From: Mailhella massiliensis
GTDB taxonomy: Bacteria > Desulfobacterota > Desulfovibrionia > Desulfovibrionales > Desulfovibrionaceae
DNA length: 12,508 nucleotides
Direction of reading: 5' to 3'
Assembly (NCBI RefSeq): GCF_020741395.1
Contig: NZ_DYZA01000230.1
Location: forward strand, 1-12,508
Positions 1 to 6,497 of this stretch are shown piece by piece. The notes below the pieces were generated by a model. The model was not told the DNA's origin. It made no database searches and saw nothing but the letters and a program-made list of their open reading frames with translations. Within the stretch, counting starts at the first letter, position 1. Every line of letters begins with the position of its first letter. A program made the position numbers and the translations under genes.

Positions 1-225
1 CGGGCAGGCGCGGAAAGGCTCGGAGCTCAACAAAAGCCTCCCGCTTCCCCGGCCGCAGCCCACACTTCTGTGAAACGGCGAAGCCGCGTTTCCCGCCCAT
101 GAAGGACGCGCATGCCCCCAGACGCTGCGGCGCATCCTTTCCCGCCCGTGGCATCCGGGCACAGGCCGCGCCTTTCCGCGCGTTTCTCCCCTTTCCCACC
201 CGCCCGTTTTCCCCGAAACAAACGC

Positions 226-254
226 TTGCCTTGCGGGGAAAAATGGGGTAGAAA
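226..254 (+). promoter_or_regulatory. Candidate sigma-70 promoter of rpsB-tsf
   Basis: A -35-like TTGCCT (226-231) and a -10-like TAGAAA (249-254) lie exactly 17 bp apart, each matching four of six consensus positions. This is an AT-richer pocket in otherwise GC-rich DNA. Transcription would start near 261, giving a leader of about 118 nt before the rpsB start codon. A long structured leader is typical of ribosomal protein genes. The call rests on pattern and position only. Confidence 0.5.
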
Positions 255-297
255 CTCCCGGTTACACACAATGCACACATCGGCAGCGGCCAGGGTT

Positions 298-363
298 CCC
301 GCGAGGCGAAGGCGCCCCCGGGTGAAGGGCCAGGGTCGATGTGGAAGACAAACCCTTTTTTTT
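298..363 (+). promoter_or_regulatory. Structured rpsB leader: hairpin plus attenuator-like stem and T8 tract
   Basis: The leader contains a stem-loop at 298-322: CCCG, then GGCG with loop AAGG and CGCC, then CGGG, with short internal bulges. Downstream, AGGGT (332-336) can pair with ACCCT (352-356), and eight consecutive T residues (356-363) follow directly. The rpsB Shine-Dalgarno begins only 3 nt later. The second stem is short (5 bp) with a 15-nt loop, so on its own it is a weak terminator. rpsB leaders in other bacteria are known sites of autoregulation by S2, so a regulatory role is plausible but inferred. Confidence 0.3.
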
Positions 364-378
364 CCAAGGAGAATTACC

Positions 379-1128
379 ATGGCTTACGTCAGCATGAAAC
401 AGATGCTGGAAACCGGCGTGCATTTCGGCCATCAGACCCGCCGCTGGAACCCCAAGATGCGCCCCTTCATCTTCGGCGCCCGCAACGGCATCCATATCAT
501 CGACCTGCAGCAGACCGTGAAGCTGTTCCGCACCGCCCATGACAAGATCGTGGAAACCGTGGCGGGCGGCGGCAAGGTGCTCTTCATCGGCACCAAGCGC
601 CAGGCCCAGGAAGCCGTGGCCGCCGAAGCGGCCCGCGCCGGCCAGCCTTCCGTGACCAACCGCTGGATGGGCGGCACCCTCACCAACTTCGTGACTATCC
701 AGAAGAGCATCGAACGCCTGAAGAAGCTCGAAGCCATGTTCGCCGACGGTTCCATCAACCGCTATCAGAAGAAGGAAATCCTCAGCTTCCAGCGCGAGCT
801 CGACAAGCTGAACCTCACTCTCGGCGGCATCAAGGACATGGACAGCCTTCCCCAGCTCGTGTTCATCATCGACCCGCACCGTGAAGAAATCGCGGTGAAG
901 GAATGCCGCAAGCTCGGCATCCCGATTGTGGCCGTGACCGACACCAACTGCGACCCCGACGTCATCGACTACATCATCCCCGGCAACGACGACGCCATAC
1001 GCGCCATCAAGCTGTTCGTGAACGCCATGGCCGAAGCCTGCATCGAAGGCGCCGCCCAGAGCAAGGAAGTGGCCGACCCCGAAGTCGCCATGCAGCAGGC
1101 CGCCGAAACGGCCGAAGTTGCGGAATAA
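379..1128 (+). CDS. rpsB: 30S ribosomal protein S2
   Basis: This is ribosomal protein uS2, a late-binding protein of the 30S subunit that helps anchor S1 and is needed for translation initiation. The 249-aa product has the usual bacterial S2 length. The N-terminal family signature YVSMKQMLETGVHFGH is at residues 3-18, with RRWNPKM directly after. The second signature, around PHREEIAVKECRKLGIPIVA, lies near residues 162-181 and is followed by DTNCDP. The C-terminus is an Ala/Glu-rich tail, as is common. The ATG at 379 is chosen because AAGGAG (366-371) sits 7 nt upstream and the S2 homology begins there; the open frame further upstream is not S2-like. tsf follows after 26 bp, the arrangement found in most bacteria, so the two are almost certainly cotranscribed from the promoter near 226. 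Confidence 0.98.
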   Translation: MAYVSMKQMLETGVHFGHQTRRWNPKMRPFIFGARNGIHIIDLQQTVKLFRTAHDKIVETVAGGGKVLFIGTKRQAQEAVAAEAARAGQPSVTNRWMGGTLTNFVTIQKSIERLKKLEAMFADGSINRYQKKEILSFQRELDKLNLTLGGIKDMDSLPQLVFIIDPHREEIAVKECRKLGIPIVAVTDTNCDPDVIDYIIPGNDDAIRAIKLFVNAMAEACIEGAAQSKEVADPEVAMQQAAETAEVAE

Positions 1129-1154
1129 CCCTTTTCTCTCAAGGAGCAATGACA

Positions 1155-1985
1155 ATGGCTATTACCGCCGCCATGGTGAAGGAGCTGCGCGACAAGACGG
1201 GCGCGGGCATGATGGACTGCAAGAAGGCCCTCACGGAATGTGAGGCCGACGTGGAAAAGGCTCTCGACTGGCTGCGCCAGAAGGGCCTTTCCAAGGCCGC
1301 CAAGCGTGCCGACCGCGCCACTTCCGAAGGCGTGATCGCCTGCGCCGCCGCAGAAAACGGCAAAGTGGCTGCAATCGTGGAAGTGATGACGGAAACCGAC
1401 TTCGTGGCCCGCGGCGAAAAGTTCCAGGAATTCGCCAAGTCCGTAGCCGAAGAAGTGGCTGCGAACGCCCCTGAGAACCTCGACGCCTTCCAGGACCGCG
1501 TGAACGACCTTGCCGCTTCCACCGGTGAAAAGACCGTGCTCGGCCGCTTCACCCGCATGAGCATCGAAGGCGAAGGCCTCGTGGGCGCCTATGTGCACTC
1601 CAACGGCAAGCTCGCCGTGCTCGTGGAAATCCTCACCGACAAGGCCGCCGATGAAAACGTGGCCGACTTCGCCAAGAACGTGGCCATGCAGATCGCCGCT
1701 TCCAACCCCCTGGCCCTCGACGCCGCAAGCCTCGACCCCGCGCTTCTTGAACGCGAACGCGAAGTGTACCGCCAGAAGGCCCTTGCCGAAGGCAAGCCCG
1801 AGAAGATCATCGACAAGATCGCCGAAGGCGCCGTGAAGAAGTACTGCAAGGAAGTATGCCTGCTCGACCAGGCCTACATCCGCGACGACAAGATGAGCGT
1901 GCAGGACCTTCTGAAGGCCACCGCCAAGGCTGCGGGCTGCTCCGTCTCCGTGGGCAAGTTCGTGCGCATCCAGCTCGGCGCGTAG
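1155..1985 (+). CDS. tsf: Elongation factor Ts
   Basis: EF-Ts is the guanine nucleotide exchange factor that regenerates EF-Tu-GTP from EF-Tu-GDP in the cytoplasm. The product is 276 aa, close to the 283 aa of E. coli. The N-terminal UBA-like domain carries the family signature LRDKTGAGMMDCKKAL (11-26). The key TDFV motif, whose Asp and Phe insert into EF-Tu to displace magnesium, is at 81-84. Two ATG codons are in frame, at 1149 and 1155. The AAGGAG at 1141-1146 is only 2 nt from the first but 8 nt from the second, and the protein family starts with MAxITA, so 1155 is preferred. It follows rpsB by 26 bp and is followed by a strong terminator, so rpsB-tsf probably forms one transcript. Confidence 0.97.
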   Translation: MAITAAMVKELRDKTGAGMMDCKKALTECEADVEKALDWLRQKGLSKAAKRADRATSEGVIACAAAENGKVAAIVEVMTETDFVARGEKFQEFAKSVAEEVAANAPENLDAFQDRVNDLAASTGEKTVLGRFTRMSIEGEGLVGAYVHSNGKLAVLVEILTDKAADENVADFAKNVAMQIAASNPLALDAASLDPALLEREREVYRQKALAEGKPEKIIDKIAEGAVKKYCKEVCLLDQAYIRDDKMSVQDLLKATAKAAGCSVSVGKFVRIQLGA

Positions 1986-1996
1986 TTCGCCCATGA

Positions 1997-2022
1997 GGGC
2001 GGCTTTTCAAGAAAAGTCGCCC
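1997..2022 (+). other. Stem-loop just after tsf
   Basis: An 11-bp stem, GGGCGGCTTTT (1997-2007) pairing with AAAAGTCGCCC (2012-2022) through one G-U pair, encloses the 4-nt loop CAAG. No T-tract follows, so it is not a canonical terminator. It could stabilise the 3' end of the rpsB-tsf mRNA or block exonucleases once the downstream terminator has acted. The structure is clear in sequence; its role is inferred. Confidence 0.55.
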
Positions 2023-2030
2023 CGGCGAGC

Positions 2031-2059
2031 TTGAATCCGCCGTAAGTTCAGGATACAAG
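2031..2059 (+). promoter_or_regulatory. Candidate promoter for the glycosyltransferase-pyrH-frr unit
   Basis: TTGAAT (2031-2036) and TACAAG (2054-2059) are separated by 17 bp and each match four of six sigma-70 consensus positions. The -10 box overlaps the first bases of the terminator stem. The predicted start near 2066 falls inside the stem's 5' arm, so transcripts from here would lack most of that arm and escape the terminator. Evidence is by pattern and position only. Confidence 0.4.
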
Positions 2060-2086
2060 GGGAGAGAAGATTTCTCTCCCCTTTTT
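2057..2086 (+). terminator. Intrinsic terminator of rpsB-tsf
   Basis: The perfect 10-bp stem GGGGAGAGAA (2059-2068) and TTCTCTCCCC (2072-2081), with a 3-nt loop, is followed by TTTTT (2082-2086). AA at 2057-2058 can extend pairing into the T-tract. It lies 71 bp after the tsf stop codon and 23 bp before the next gene, so it should end the highly expressed rpsB-tsf transcript. Confidence 0.9.
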
Positions 2087-2109
2087 CATGCCCTTTTCAC
2101 GGATAGCCC

Positions 2110-2940
2110 ATGGAACAACGCGTACGCCTCACCGCCCTCATCATTACCCTGAATGGGGAGCGTCTCCTCGGCAAGTGTCTTGAATCTCTTTCTTTTTGTG
2201 ACAGAATCCTTATCGTCGACTCCTTCAGCTCCGACAAGACGGAAGAGATAGCGAAGGAGCACGGGGCCATATTCATCCAGAACAAGTGGCCCGGCAACGC
2301 AAAGCAGATCCGCTACGGCATCGACTGGCTCGCGGCCAACGCGCCCACCGACTGGGTGCTCATGCTCGACTGCGACGAAATCATTTCCCCCGAGCTCAAA
2401 GCGGACATACTCTCCGCCCTGGCCTCCCCCGGGGACAAGACGGCCTTTTCCATGCCCCGCCGCACCTGGTATTTCGACAGGTTTTTGAAGCACGGCGGCT
2501 CCTACCCCGACAGGCTGTTCCGCCTCTTCCTGCCCGAAGCCATACGCATCGACAACAACGGCGCGCATCAGAAGTTCGTGCCCTCCGGGCCCTACGGGGA
2601 GCTTTCGGGCGACATGCTGCACTACACCTACTCCAGCTTCCAGAACCAGCTCGAAAAGCTCAACGACTACGCGGAGCGCGGGGCGCGCGACCTGGAAGCC
2701 AAAGGAAAAAAGGGCGGCGTGCTCACGGGCCTTCTCCACGGCGCCTGGCGCTTTCTCGACATGTATGTAAGAAAGCTCGGCCTTCTGGACGGCAGGGCGG
2801 GCTTTCTCATGGCGGCGCATACCTCGTTCTACACGTTTCTCAAATATGTCCGCATCCGCGAAGGCGGCTGGGGCGCTCCCTACGATCACGGCCTCGGCGG
2901 GGCGGACACCTCCACACACCCTGATTCCCGGAGAGTATGA
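2110..2940 (+). CDS. Family 2 glycosyltransferase, WaaE/KdtX-like (probable LPS core)
   Basis: This is a GT-A fold (GT2) glycosyltransferase of 276 aa, best resembling the WaaE/KdtX group that adds a sugar to the inner core of lipopolysaccharide at the cytoplasmic face of the inner membrane. Visible features are the nucleotide-sugar binding start LTALIITLNGERLLGKCLESL (split here: LTALIITLNG at 7-16, then ERLLGKCLESL), IVDSFSSDKT (35-44), the metal-binding DxD within LMLDCDE (D87, D89), HGGSYPDRLFRLF in mid-protein, and a C-terminal GLLDGRAGF...FLKY stretch typical of this group. The ATG at 2110 has only a weak GGAT-type ribosome site at 2101-2104, but homology starts there. The gene sits between tsf and pyrH, which are usually neighbours, and its TGA (2938-2940) overlaps an ATG at 2937, suggesting translational coupling to pyrH. 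The donor and acceptor sugars cannot be told from sequence. Confidence 0.88.
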   Translation: MEQRVRLTALIITLNGERLLGKCLESLSFCDRILIVDSFSSDKTEEIAKEHGAIFIQNKWPGNAKQIRYGIDWLAANAPTDWVLMLDCDEIISPELKADILSALASPGDKTAFSMPRRTWYFDRFLKHGGSYPDRLFRLFLPEAIRIDNNGAHQKFVPSGPYGELSGDMLHYTYSSFQNQLEKLNDYAERGARDLEAKGKKGGVLTGLLHGAWRFLDMYVRKLGLLDGRAGFLMAAHTSFYTFLKYVRIREGGWGAPYDHGLGGADTSTHPDSRRV

Positions 2941-2942
2941 CG

Positions 2943-3659
2943 ATGAGCGAACTCAAATACCGGCGCGTGCTGCTCAAACTGAGCGGCGAAGCCCTCGCCG
3001 GTGAAAAAGGCAGTGGCATAGACCCCGATACCGTGCAGCTCATCTGCAAGGAAATCGCCGACGTGGCGAGCCTCGGCGTGCAGCTTGCGCTGGTGATCGG
3101 CGGCGGCAACATCTTCCGCGGCCTTTCCTCCTCGGCCAAGGGCATGGACCGCTCCAACGCCGACTACATCGGCATGCTCGCCACGGTGATGAACGCCGTG
3201 GCCGTACAGGATGCGCTGGAAAAGATGGGCTGCCCCACAAGAGTGCTTTCCGCCATAGACATACGGGAGCTGTGCGAGCCCTACATTCACCGCCGGGCCA
3301 TACGCCACATGGAAAAGGGGCGCATCATCATCTGCGCGGCGGGCACGGGCAACCCCTATTTCACCACCGACACGGCGGCGGCCCTGCGCGGCACGGAACT
3401 CAAGTGCGACGCCATCATCAAGGCCACCAAAGTGGACGGCGTGTACGACAAGGATCCCATGAAGCACAGCGACGCGGTGCGTTTCGAGGAGCTCTCCTAC
3501 GACGAGACGCTGCGCCGCCACCTCAAAGTCATGGACGCCACGGCCATTACCCTGGCCCAGGAAAACAGCGTGCCCGTCATCGTGTGCAGCATGTTCGGCG
3601 GGCACATCAAACGCGTTGTCTGCGGCGAAGCGGCAGGCACCATTGTAAAGGGAGAATGA
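2943..3659 (+). CDS. pyrH: UMP kinase (uridylate kinase)
   Basis: PyrH phosphorylates UMP to UDP with ATP. It is the committed step toward UTP and CTP and hence toward RNA and UDP-sugars. The bacterial enzyme is a hexamer of the amino acid kinase fold, unrelated to eukaryotic UMP/CMP kinases. The product is 238 aa, normal for the family. Motifs are KLSGEAL (12-18) for phosphate binding, the glycine-rich GGGN (53-56) with IFRG after it, DYIGMLATVMNA (74-85), TGNPYFTTD (135-143) at the UMP site, and KVDGVYDKDP (163-172). In-frame ATGs occur at 2937 and 2943. GGAG at 2930-2933 is 3 nt from the first and 9 nt from the second, and family members begin near the second, so 2943 is chosen. The upstream ATG overlaps the glycosyltransferase stop. 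frr starts 1 nt after the stop codon. Confidence 0.96.
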   Translation: MSELKYRRVLLKLSGEALAGEKGSGIDPDTVQLICKEIADVASLGVQLALVIGGGNIFRGLSSSAKGMDRSNADYIGMLATVMNAVAVQDALEKMGCPTRVLSAIDIRELCEPYIHRRAIRHMEKGRIIICAAGTGNPYFTTDTAAALRGTELKCDAIIKATKVDGVYDKDPMKHSDAVRFEELSYDETLRRHLKVMDATAITLAQENSVPVIVCSMFGGHIKRVVCGEAAGTIVKGE

Positions 3660-3660
3660 C

Positions 3661-4221
3661 ATGGATATCGAGACCCTGCAGCTCGACGCCGAAGAACGTA
3701 TGGAAAAAGCCCTGGTCGCCCTCGACCGCGACTTCGGCAAGCTCCGCACCGGCCGCGCCACCACGAGCCTTGTGGACAACATCAAGGTGGACTATTACGG
3801 TACCCCCACGCCCATTCAGCAGCTCGCCTCCGTGGCCGTTCCCGACAGCCGCACCGTCACCATCCAGCCCTGGGACCGCAACGCCTTCTCCCCTGTGGAA
3901 AAGGCTATCCTGAAGTCCGACCTCGGCCTTACGCCCATGAACGACGGCCGCCTCATCCGCATCACGGTGCCGCCGCTCACGGAAGAACGCCGCCGCGACC
4001 TCACCAAGGTGAGCAAGAAGTATACGGAAGACGCCAAGGTGGCCCTGCGCAACATCCGCCGTGACGTGAACGACGCGCTCAAGAAGCTGGAAAAGGACAA
4101 GGAAATTTCCGCCGACGAGCTGAAGAAGGCCATGGACGACGTGCAGAAGCTCACCGACGCCTTTGTGAAGAAAGCGGACGCCAAGGCCCAGGCCAAGGAA
4201 AAGGAAATCATGGAAATCTAG
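3661..4221 (+). CDS. frr: Ribosome recycling factor
   Basis: RRF works with EF-G to split post-termination ribosomes from mRNA so that the subunits can be reused. The 186-aa product is almost exactly the family length (185 in E. coli). Characteristic segments are the helix with LRTGRATTSLVDNIKVDYYG (29-48), the beta-domain with IQPWDR (68-73) and LGLTPMNDGRLIRI (88-101), and the tRNA-mimicking helix with RNIRRDVND (130-138), which includes the conserved arginines that contact the ribosome. DKEISADELKKAMDDVQKLTD follows. GGAG (3651-3654) is 6 nt before the ATG at 3661. The gene begins 1 nt after the pyrH stop, the tight pyrH-frr linkage seen in most bacteria. Confidence 0.97.
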   Translation: MDIETLQLDAEERMEKALVALDRDFGKLRTGRATTSLVDNIKVDYYGTPTPIQQLASVAVPDSRTVTIQPWDRNAFSPVEKAILKSDLGLTPMNDGRLIRITVPPLTEERRRDLTKVSKKYTEDAKVALRNIRRDVNDALKKLEKDKEISADELKKAMDDVQKLTDAFVKKADAKAQAKEKEIMEI

Positions 4222-4380
4222 CCCGCCGGGGCGTGCGGCGGCATCTTCCGCCGCGCCCGGGGCGCGCCGCATGCGCGCAGGGCGGCCCGTCCGGCGAAGA
4301 GGCCCGGGGGCGCCCTTGCCCGTGCGAAAAAGCGGCGCGGCCTGCCCTGCGGAAGGCCGCATGAGCGGCAGGAACAAGGC
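4222..4380 (+). other. GC-rich frr-uppS gap with a strong hairpin
   Basis: This 159-bp gap has no supported gene. A stem-loop directly after frr pairs GGGC (4229-4232) and GCGGCGG (4235-4241) with CCGCCGC (4248-4254) and GCCC (4255-4258), with a 2-nt bulge and the loop CATCTT. There is no T-tract, so it may attenuate or protect the mRNA end rather than terminate transcription. The uppS ribosome site AGGA is at 4370-4373. Confidence 0.5.
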
Positions 4381-5088
4381 ATGGAAGAAAAGCTTCCCGA
4401 GCACATCGCCGTCATCATGGACGGCAACGGCCGCTGGGCCAGGGAACGGGGCCTGCCCCGCTCCAGGGGGCACCTTGCGGGGGTGGACGCCGTGCGCACG
4501 CTGGTGCGCGAATGTCGCCGCCTCGGCATAGGCCATGTGACGGTATACGCCTTTTCCCGGGAGAACTGGCAGCGGCCCGAAACCGAGGTCAGTTTTCTTT
4601 TCGACCTGTTCCTCAAATTCCTGCGGCAGGAACTGCCGGAGCTCATGAAGGAAGACATACGCCTTTCCTTCATCGGCGAGCGGGCAGACCTGCCCTTTGC
4701 CGTGCGCCGCGCCATGGATTACGCCGTGAAGAAAACGGCCGCCAACCGCTCCATGGTGTTCACGCTGGCCATAAGCTATGCAGGGCGGGAAGAAATACTG
4801 CGCGCCGCGCGCCTTGCGCTGGAAAAGGGGCTGAAGCCGGAAGAGCTCACGGAAGAGGCCTTCCGCTCCCTGCTCTACGACCCGGCCCTGCCCGACCCCG
4901 ACCTTGTCATACGCACAAGCGGGGAGGAGCGGCTCAGCAATTTCCTGCTTTTCCAGAGCGCCTACGCGGAACTCTACTTCAGCCCCGTGCTCTGGCCGGA
5001 TTTCGGGCCGGAAGAGCTGGCGAAAGCCCTCCGAAGCTATGCCGGGCGGGTGCGCCGCTTCGGCCGGACGGATGAGCAGCTGGGCTGA
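4381..5088 (+). CDS. uppS: Isoprenyl transferase (undecaprenyl diphosphate synthase)
   Basis: This cis-prenyltransferase adds isopentenyl units to farnesyl diphosphate to make undecaprenyl diphosphate, the lipid carrier for peptidoglycan and O-antigen sugars. The 235-aa product shows the full set of family motifs: HIAVIMDGNGRWA (8-20) with the catalytic Asp14, GHLAGVDAVR (30-39), the SRENWQRP segment (59-66, usually SSENWxRP), ISYAGREEI (131-139, usually NYGGRxEI), and DLVIRTSGEERLSNFLL (174-190), which binds the diphosphate, followed by SAYAELYF. The variant residues are conservative. AGGA at 4370-4373 lies 7 nt before the ATG. It follows frr by 159 bp on the same strand. Together with dxr and cdsA downstream it links isoprenoid and lipid supply to the translation genes. 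Confidence 0.95.
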   Translation: MEEKLPEHIAVIMDGNGRWARERGLPRSRGHLAGVDAVRTLVRECRRLGIGHVTVYAFSRENWQRPETEVSFLFDLFLKFLRQELPELMKEDIRLSFIGERADLPFAVRRAMDYAVKKTAANRSMVFTLAISYAGREEILRAARLALEKGLKPEELTEEAFRSLLYDPALPDPDLVIRTSGEERLSNFLLFQSAYAELYFSPVLWPDFGPEELAKALRSYAGRVRRFGRTDEQLG

Positions 5089-5154
5089 AGCTGCACAGCG
5101 CGGGGCCTGAACCGCCCGCACAGGCCGCGGGCAATCCCTGCGCGGGATGAGGGC

Positions 5155-5234
5155 CGCAGCCCCCGCAGGGAAGCAGGCGCCGTGCTTGAAGAGATTCAAG
5201 GATAAGATACGCGCAGCCCCCGCAGGGAAGCAGG
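5155..5234 (+). repeat. 23-nt direct repeat pair flanking a perfect hairpin
   Basis: An identical 23-nt sequence, beginning CGCAGCCCCC and ending GGGAAGCAGG, occurs at 5155-5177 and 5212-5234. The 34-nt spacer between them contains the perfect stem-loop CTTGAA (5185-5190), loop GAGA, TTCAAG (5195-5200). A separate small hairpin, ATCCC/GGGAT, lies just upstream at 5134-5148. The element occupies the uppS-cdsA gap (5089-5330), which has no supported gene. It might be a fragment of a dispersed repeat family or a regulatory RNA structure. Only one such pair is present in the window. Confidence 0.85.
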
Positions 5235-5330
5235 GGCGGAAAGGCCGCTTCATCCTCCGAAGAGGGGGAGCCGCCCAGGCCACGGGGCCGCCCCGCCGGG
5301 TAACGGCCCCAACACCTATAAGGATGCAAG

Positions 5331-6155
5331 ATGAACGAAAAATTTCGCGCCGCATCGTTGAGCCTCAGGCTCGTCACGGCCGTGGTGCTCGCAGCGGTGC
5401 TCATTGCCGCGTGGAGCATGGGCGGCCGGTACGTCGTCGGCCTGGTGGCCGTGCTCGCCGTGGCGGGCATGGGGGAATTCCTCTTCCTGTTCCAGAAGGA
5501 AGGCGGCTGGGGCATGAAAATACTCGGCCTTCTGCTCGGCGCGGGCTATACGGGAGCCTGCGCCCTTGCGCCCGTGTACGCCCCCGCCCTTGCGCCGCAC
5601 CTTGTTCTGGCCTTCTGCGCCATGGCCGCGGCCCTCTACGCCCTTATCTCATGGAGCCGTGAAAAAAGCCCGGAACCCCTGCGCCGCGCCGCCGTCATTC
5701 TCTGCGGCATACTCTACATTCCCGTGCTGCTTTCCCCGGCCATGCAGTTTTCCCGCTGGGAACAGCTTTTCGTGGTGCTTCTGCCCGCCGCCTCGGACAT
5801 GGCGGCCTATTTTGCGGGCGTAAGCTTCGGCAAACATCCCGTCTGGCCGGGCGTGAGCCCGAAAAAGAGCGTGGAAGGGGCCGTGGCCGGCCTTCTTGCG
5901 GCCGTGACCGTCGCCTGCGCCATGGGCTGTTTCCTCGGCAAGGCGGACATGCTCTCCTTCGCCCTGCTCGGAGCCGTCATGGGCGTCATGGCGCAGCTCG
6001 GCGACTTTTTTGAATCCGCGCTGAAGCGCGCCGTGAACGTGAAGGATTCCAGCCATCTTCTGCCCGGGCACGGAGGCGTGCTCGACAGGCTGGACAGCAT
6101 TTCCTTCTGTGTGGGAACCTACGCCCTGGCCTCGGCCCTGCACCCCTTCTTCTAG
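5331..6155 (+). CDS. cdsA: Phosphatidate cytidylyltransferase (CDP-diglyceride synthase)
   Basis: CdsA is an integral inner-membrane enzyme that condenses phosphatidic acid with CTP to give CDP-diacylglycerol, precursor of all major phospholipids. The 274-aa product is mostly hydrophobic with several predicted membrane spans, for example residues 12-28, 34-54, 63-83, 90-107 and 118-136. Near the active site it has SDMAAYFAGVSFGKHP (155-170, usually DTGAYF.GR.FGKH) and VSPKKSVEG (175-183). The C-terminus carries the complete CdsA signature SALKRAVNVKDSS (229-241) leading into LLPGHGGVLDRLDS (243-256). AAGGA at 5320-5324 is 6 nt before the ATG at 5331. The start is separated from uppS by a 242-bp gap holding the 23-nt direct repeats. 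Confidence 0.95.
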   Translation: MNEKFRAASLSLRLVTAVVLAAVLIAAWSMGGRYVVGLVAVLAVAGMGEFLFLFQKEGGWGMKILGLLLGAGYTGACALAPVYAPALAPHLVLAFCAMAAALYALISWSREKSPEPLRRAAVILCGILYIPVLLSPAMQFSRWEQLFVVLLPAASDMAAYFAGVSFGKHPVWPGVSPKKSVEGAVAGLLAAVTVACAMGCFLGKADMLSFALLGAVMGVMAQLGDFFESALKRAVNVKDSSHLLPGHGGVLDRLDSISFCVGTYALASALHPFF

Positions 6156-6491
6156 TCCCCCGCCCCGCGCCCCGCGCGGGGCTTTCGCATCGGCCTTCGG
6201 CCCTTCCCCGAAACAGGGCAGGGGTCGGGAAAAACTCCCGGCCTGACGCGGCAAAAAAGCCGCTCCGGCCGCAGCGCGGCCCCTTCTGCACAGGCCCGCC
6301 GGAAAGACGCGGCCTTCCGCACGGGGCGGCGCAGACGGGATATTCCCCCCGGAGCGCATGGCGGAAAGCCCCTCGCTCCGGGCGGCCGGAATCTTTGCCC
6401 GGACGCCGCCTTTCCCCGCAGGCAGGCGCTTCGGGCGGAAAAAGGCCACAGCCCTCTCCGGTCTTCCCCGGGGGCTTCAAACCGTAAAGGA
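6156..6491 (+). other. GC-rich cdsA-dxr gap with small hairpins
   Basis: No gene is supported in these 336 bp. Right after the cdsA stop, GCCCCGCG (6162-6169) pairs with CGCGGGGC (6175-6182) around a 5-nt loop and is followed by only TTT, a weak terminator-like structure at best. Another stem, GCGGC (6248-6252) with GCCGC (6259-6263), encloses an A6 loop. I see no convincing promoter. The dxr ribosome site AAAGGA is at 6486-6491. Confidence 0.5.
6162..6185 (+). terminator. Weak terminator-like hairpin after cdsA
   Basis: An 8-bp all-GC stem with the loop CCCCG begins 6 nt after the cdsA stop codon and is followed by three T residues only. It could cause partial termination or pausing. The short T-tract makes full termination unlikely. 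Confidence 0.3.
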
Positions 6492-6497
6492 ATGTCC

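Larger units (their letters stand above)
1..378. other. Non-coding region upstream of rpsB
   Basis: No gene is supported here. The reading frame of rpsB stays open back to 112, but that stretch has low-complexity Pro/Arg-rich composition, no resemblance to S2, and no ribosome binding site at its ATG. Positions 1-225 are GC-rich. They contain an imperfect hairpin at 72-92 (GAAAC-GGC, loop GAA, GCC-gc-GTTTC) that lacks a T-tract and so is not a convincing terminator. Positions 226-378 hold the candidate promoter and the leader, described separately. Confidence 0.7.

Noticed and set aside
223..236. 14-nt word CGCTTGCCTTGCGG shared with 12334-12347
   Set aside because: An exact 14-mer match between two places in 12.5 kb of GC-biased DNA can occur by chance, and no longer similarity extends from it.
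112..378. N-terminal extension of rpsB to an upstream in-frame ATG
   Set aside because: S2 homology and a good ribosome site fix the start at 379; the extension is low-complexity GC-driven open frame.
5155..5234. Mini CRISPR (two repeats, 34-nt spacer)
   Set aside because: There are only two repeats of 23 nt, the spacer is itself palindromic, and there are no cas genes in the window.
3607..5355. 582-codon open frame on the - strand across frr and uppS
   Set aside because: It is antisense to two clear genes, has no recognisable domain, and reflects the lack of stop codons in GC-rich DNA.
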